DNA of 35,112 bases, from NCBI GenBank assembly GCA_046546235.1, contig JBKGYG010000010.1, positions 1 through 35,112 on the forward strand. Reading direction: 5' to 3'. This DNA comes from JBKGYG01 sp046546235 (GTDB lineage Bacteria; Bacillota; Clostridia; Lachnospirales; DSM-24629). Below the pieces are notes generated by a model. The model searched no databases and was not told where the DNA came from. It saw only the letters and a program-made list of their open reading frames with translations. Every line of letters starts with the position of its first letter. The stretch's first letter is position 1. The position numbers were made by a program, and so were the translations under genes. Positions 32,541 to 35,112 of this stretch are shown piece by piece.

Positions 32541-32590
32541 AACTGGGACAAATCGAAAGCGAACGAGGCGAGGCCACTTTTGTCCTTTGT
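32541..32590 (+). ncRNA. candidate structured RNA motif, copy 2
   Basis: GGGACAAA (32545-32552) pairs with TTTGTCCT (32579-32586). Inside are CGAAAGCG and GGCGAGGCC, each able to form a small hairpin. The order of conserved blocks matches 19999-20047. It begins about 30 bases after the phosphoesterase stop codon, so it could also be a 3' element of that transcript. Confidence 0.45.
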
Positions 32591-32625
32591 ATGAACGGAA
32601 ATATCACAACACCAATTTTTTGTAG

Positions 32626-32645
32626 GGGCGTATCACGATGCGCCC
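32626..32645. repeat. GC-rich REP-like palindrome, possible terminator
   Basis: GGGCGTAT (32626-32633) and ATGCGCCC (32638-32645) pair around CACG; a T-run (ATTTTT) follows. Its GC content stands out strongly from the surroundings. TAGGGGCG...CGCCC palindromes of this style are common dispersed repeats in Firmicutes, as I recall. As RNA it would be an efficient terminator for the relQ-type/phosphoesterase unit. Confidence 0.6.
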
Positions 32646-32678
32646 ATTTTTCAACCATCAGGTAATTTCTAATCATCA

Positions 32679-32711
32679 AAGAATTGGTACTTAAAACATG
32701 TACCAATTCTT
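32679..32711. repeat. perfect 12-bp inverted repeat
   Basis: AAGAATTGGTAC (32679-32690) and GTACCAATTCTT (32700-32711) around a 9-base spacer. No T-run follows. It could be an operator for the downstream rRNA modification genes or a second transcript-end structure. Confidence 0.7.
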
Positions 32712-32839
32712 CCGAAAGAAACGAAACCTATACCAATAAAAGTTGATTTATGAGTATTTATGTAATTAAACAAAATAATTTTAATCTTTTTGCAAAAAGA
32801 TGAAAGAATTAATAAAGAACAAATAAAGGAGAGCTATTA

Positions 32840-34207
32840 TTGAGTATAAAACTACCTATTGCTTTTCAAGAAAAAATGAAGAAATTATTAAAAGAAGATT
32901 ATAAAGATTATTTATCCAGTTTTGATCAATGTTATAATGCTGGTTTGAGAATAAATACACTAAAAATAAGTGTAGAGGAGTTTGAAGGAATAACACCCTT
33001 TGAATTAGAATCTATTCCTTGGATTAATAATGGTTTTTATTATGATAACGATATACAACCTGCAAAGCATCCATATTACTATGCAGGATTATACTATATA
33101 CAGGAACCTAGTGCTATGACTCCAGCTAATATACTTCCTATTGAAGAAGGAGATAAAGTCTTAGACCTATGTGCTGCGCCAGGTGGCAAAACTACAGAAT
33201 TAGGTGCCAAATTAAATGGGACAGGTTTATTAGTCAGTAATGACATTAGTGCCACCAGAGCCAAAGCTTTACTTAAAAATATAGAATTATCAGGAATAAC
33301 AAATGCTATCATAACTAGTGAGGCTTCAGATAAGTTGTTAAAATATTTTGAAGGATATTTTGATAAAATATTAGTCGATGCTCCTTGTTCTGGCGAAGGA
33401 ATGTTTCGTAAAGATCCTAATATAATAAAAAATTGGGAAGAAAAAGGAGTAGAGTATTATTGTAGTATACAAAAAGAGTTAATTATCGATGCAGCAAAAA
33501 TGTTAAAACCAGGAGGTTATTTACTATATTCAACTTGCACTTTTTCACCAGAAGAAAATGAAAGTACAATCGACTATTTGTTAGATCAGTATTCAGATTT
33601 TAAAGTTATACCTTTACCTAAAGAAGAGGGTTTTGACAATGGACGACCTAAGTGGATAAATGGCCGAGAAGAATTAAAAAACAGTATAAGAATATGGCCT
33701 CATAAGATAAAGGGAGAAGGGCATTTTATATCATTACTTAGAAAAAGTTCAACAACTGATAGTTCAAGTAATGAACAATATAAAACATCCAAAAGAGCAA
33801 ATATTGAGGAATTTGAGTCGTTTATAAAGGATAATTTAGCATTAAAAATTGATGAAAACAACCTAGATGTAACTAAAGATAAAATATTTTTGATGCCAGA
33901 GGGTTTGCCTAATCTAAAAGGTCTACGTATATTAAGAGCTGGTTGGTATCTGGGGGAACTTAAAAAGAATCGCTTCGAACCTTCTCAAGCATTCGCTATG
34001 GGGTTACAAAGTAATGAATGCAAAGAGATTATTAATTTTACTATCGAACAAGAAGAAGTTATTCGTTACTTAAAAGGAGAAACTTTACAAGTTGAATCAA
34101 CTAATGGATGGAAGCTAATATGTGTTGACGGATATCCTCTAGGATGGGGTAAAGTAAATAAAAATATGCTTAAAAACAAATACTATTCTGGGTGGAGATG
34201 GATGTAA
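32840..34207 (+). CDS. RsmF/RsmB-type rRNA cytosine-C5 methyltransferase
   Basis: SAM-dependent enzyme that makes 5-methylcytosine in rRNA. At 455 residues it has an N-terminal RNA-binding part (YNAGLRINTLKI) and a Rossmann core with VLDLCAAPGGKTTELG. The two catalytic cysteines are in VDAPCSGEGMFRKDP and STCTFSPEENES. The C-terminal RsmF-specific and PUA-like region ends with WYLGELKKNRFEPSQAFAMG and PLGWGK. This architecture is that of clostridial RsmF-like proteins. The start is TTG 32840, seven bases after AAAGGAGA. Its TAA stop shares a base with the ATG of the next gene. Confidence 0.92.
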   Translation: MSIKLPIAFQEKMKKLLKEDYKDYLSSFDQCYNAGLRINTLKISVEEFEGITPFELESIPWINNGFYYDNDIQPAKHPYYYAGLYYIQEPSAMTPANILPIEEGDKVLDLCAAPGGKTTELGAKLNGTGLLVSNDISATRAKALLKNIELSGITNAIITSEASDKLLKYFEGYFDKILVDAPCSGEGMFRKDPNIIKNWEEKGVEYYCSIQKELIIDAAKMLKPGGYLLYSTCTFSPEENESTIDYLLDQYSDFKVIPLPKEEGFDNGRPKWINGREELKNSIRIWPHKIKGEGHFISLLRKSSTTDSSSNEQYKTSKRANIEEFESFIKDNLALKIDENNLDVTKDKIFLMPEGLPNLKGLRILRAGWYLGELKKNRFEPSQAFAMGLQSNECKEIINFTIEQEEVIRYLKGETLQVESTNGWKLICVDGYPLGWGKVNKNMLKNKYYSGWRWM

Positions 34208-34917
34208 TGAAAGAAATATTAAGATTAGATAAATATTTGGCTGATATGAGCATTGGAACAAGAAGTGAAGTAAAAAGATACATTAGAAAAGGCTTGATTA
34301 AAGTCAATGATAATGTTGAACGCAAACCAGAAACCAAAGTAAATATTAATAAAGATAGTATTTATTATAATGATAAACTTATTAATTATGTGAACTATGA
34401 ATATTATATGTTAAATAAACCAGCAGGAGTAATATCTGCAACAGAAGATCCTTATAACAAAACAGTTATTGAGCTTATTGAAGATAAAAAACGAAAGGAT
34501 TTATTTCCTGTAGGAAGACTTGATAAAGACACAGAAGGACTATTACTAATTACAAATCATGGAGATTTAGCGCATAATCTATTATCACCAAAAAAACATA
34601 TTCACAAAGTATACTTTGCAGAAGTAAGTGGACGTGTAACGAAAGAAGATATAGTTGCTTTTAAAGAAGGTGTAGAACTTGACGATGGATATATAACAAA
34701 ACCTGCAGACCTTAAGATATTAACAACCAATGATATATCAGAAATAGAACTAACAATCTACGAAGGGAAATTCCACCAAGTAAAAAGAATGTTCCAAGCA
34801 GTAGGTAAAGAAGTGATATATCTAAAAAGACTTCAGATGGGCTCTTTAAAATTGGATGAGGATTTATCTGTGGGAGAATATAGATTATTAACTGATGAGG
34901 AAATTAAGAGATTATAA
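34207..34917 (+). CDS. RsuA-type 16S rRNA pseudouridine synthase
   Basis: Converts a uridine of small-subunit rRNA to pseudouridine (position 516 in E. coli numbering for RsuA). An N-terminal S4 RNA-binding domain (RLDKYLADMSIGTRSEVK, about residues 6-23, to about 65) is followed by the catalytic domain. The catalytic Asp is in VGRLDKDTEGLLLIT. Length is 236 residues. GTG 34192 and ATG 34198 are in frame, but both lie inside or before the GGTGGAGATGG ribosome site. ATG 34207, overlapping the TAA of the methyltransferase (TAATG), gives the normal N-terminus. The pair forms an rRNA-modification unit. Confidence 0.92.
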   Translation: MKEILRLDKYLADMSIGTRSEVKRYIRKGLIKVNDNVERKPETKVNINKDSIYYNDKLINYVNYEYYMLNKPAGVISATEDPYNKTVIELIEDKKRKDLFPVGRLDKDTEGLLLITNHGDLAHNLLSPKKHIHKVYFAEVSGRVTKEDIVAFKEGVELDDGYITKPADLKILTTNDISEIELTIYEGKFHQVKRMFQAVGKEVIYLKRLQMGSLKLDEDLSVGEYRLLTDEEIKRL

Positions 34918-35025
34918 TAAGGCCTTAAGAACATTCAAGAACTATTCGCTAGTATTAATCATAAATAATGATTATTAACTATGTTTTCTTAATTAAATAA
35001 ATTAGAAAATAAATAGATTGTAAAC

Positions 35026-35055
35026 AAAAAAGACTTCAAATTAGAAGTCTTTTTT
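35026..35055 (+). terminator. strong terminator after the pseudouridine synthase
   Basis: AAAAAAGACTTC (35026-35037) pairs perfectly with GAAGTCTTTTTT (35044-35055) around AAATTA. The A-run/T-run makes it usable in both directions. No gene is seen from 34918 to the window end. Confidence 0.85.
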
Positions 35056-35112
35056 AAGTAACAAGAAGAAAAGCAATAAAAATTATTAATTCATATTAAA
35101 AAAATATTAAAA

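Overview
The window is one AT-rich stretch of a low-GC, spore-forming Firmicute, most likely a member of the Clostridia. This rests on four things: strong Shine-Dalgarno sequences, GTG/TTG starts, the housekeeping order rnc-smc-ftsY-ylxM-ffh-rpsP-khpA-rimM-trmD-rplS-lepB-rbgA-rnhB, and a clear spoIVA next to gpsA. I cannot name a genus. Every protein gene I accept is on the + strand. I see no tRNA, rRNA, CRISPR array or transposase gene.

Region 1 (1-9652): an upstream gene's terminator, then RNase III, the SMC condensin ATPase, the SRP receptor FtsY, YlxM, the SRP GTPase Ffh, ribosomal protein S16, KhpA, RimM, TrmD and ribosomal protein L19. These serve RNA processing, chromosome organisation, co-translational membrane targeting and ribosome or tRNA maturation. 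Region 2 (9653-19737): signal peptidase I, RbgA, RNase HII, a FliK-like/FlhB-like pair (YlqG/YlqH type), YraN, PgeF, a PDZ/radical-SAM/DUF512 protein, Der, PlsY and GpsA. Two gaps here (after rplS and before yraN) carry related hairpin elements.

Region 3 (19738-20540) is an 800-base non-coding stretch before spoIVA. It holds a perfect 25-bp inverted repeat, one copy of a hairpin motif that recurs at 32.5 kb, and a roughly 270-bp MITE-like element. One arm of that element is repeated almost exactly, inverted, at bases 1-55.

Region 4 (20541-28338) is more accessory. It holds spoIVA, two tandem paralogous solute-binding-protein-like genes with different N-terminal modules and no transport partners (the first apparently broken by a +1 frameshift), a DUF3810 membrane protein, a compact type I toxin-antitoxin-like locus encoding a 27-residue holin-like peptide, and an unrecognised membrane-anchored protein.

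Region 5 (28480-34917) returns to housekeeping: RNase HI, a polyprenyl diphosphate synthase, an M23 endopeptidase, a RelQ-type alarmone synthetase, a metallophosphoesterase, an RsmF-type rRNA methyltransferase and an RsuA-type pseudouridine synthase, closed by a strong terminator. The 327-base gap at 32.5-32.8 kb contains three palindromic elements.

The best candidates for something under-described are the toxin locus at 27.2-27.45 kb, the paired hairpin motifs, the MITE-like repeat, and the frameshifted zinc-ribbon/binding-protein fusion.
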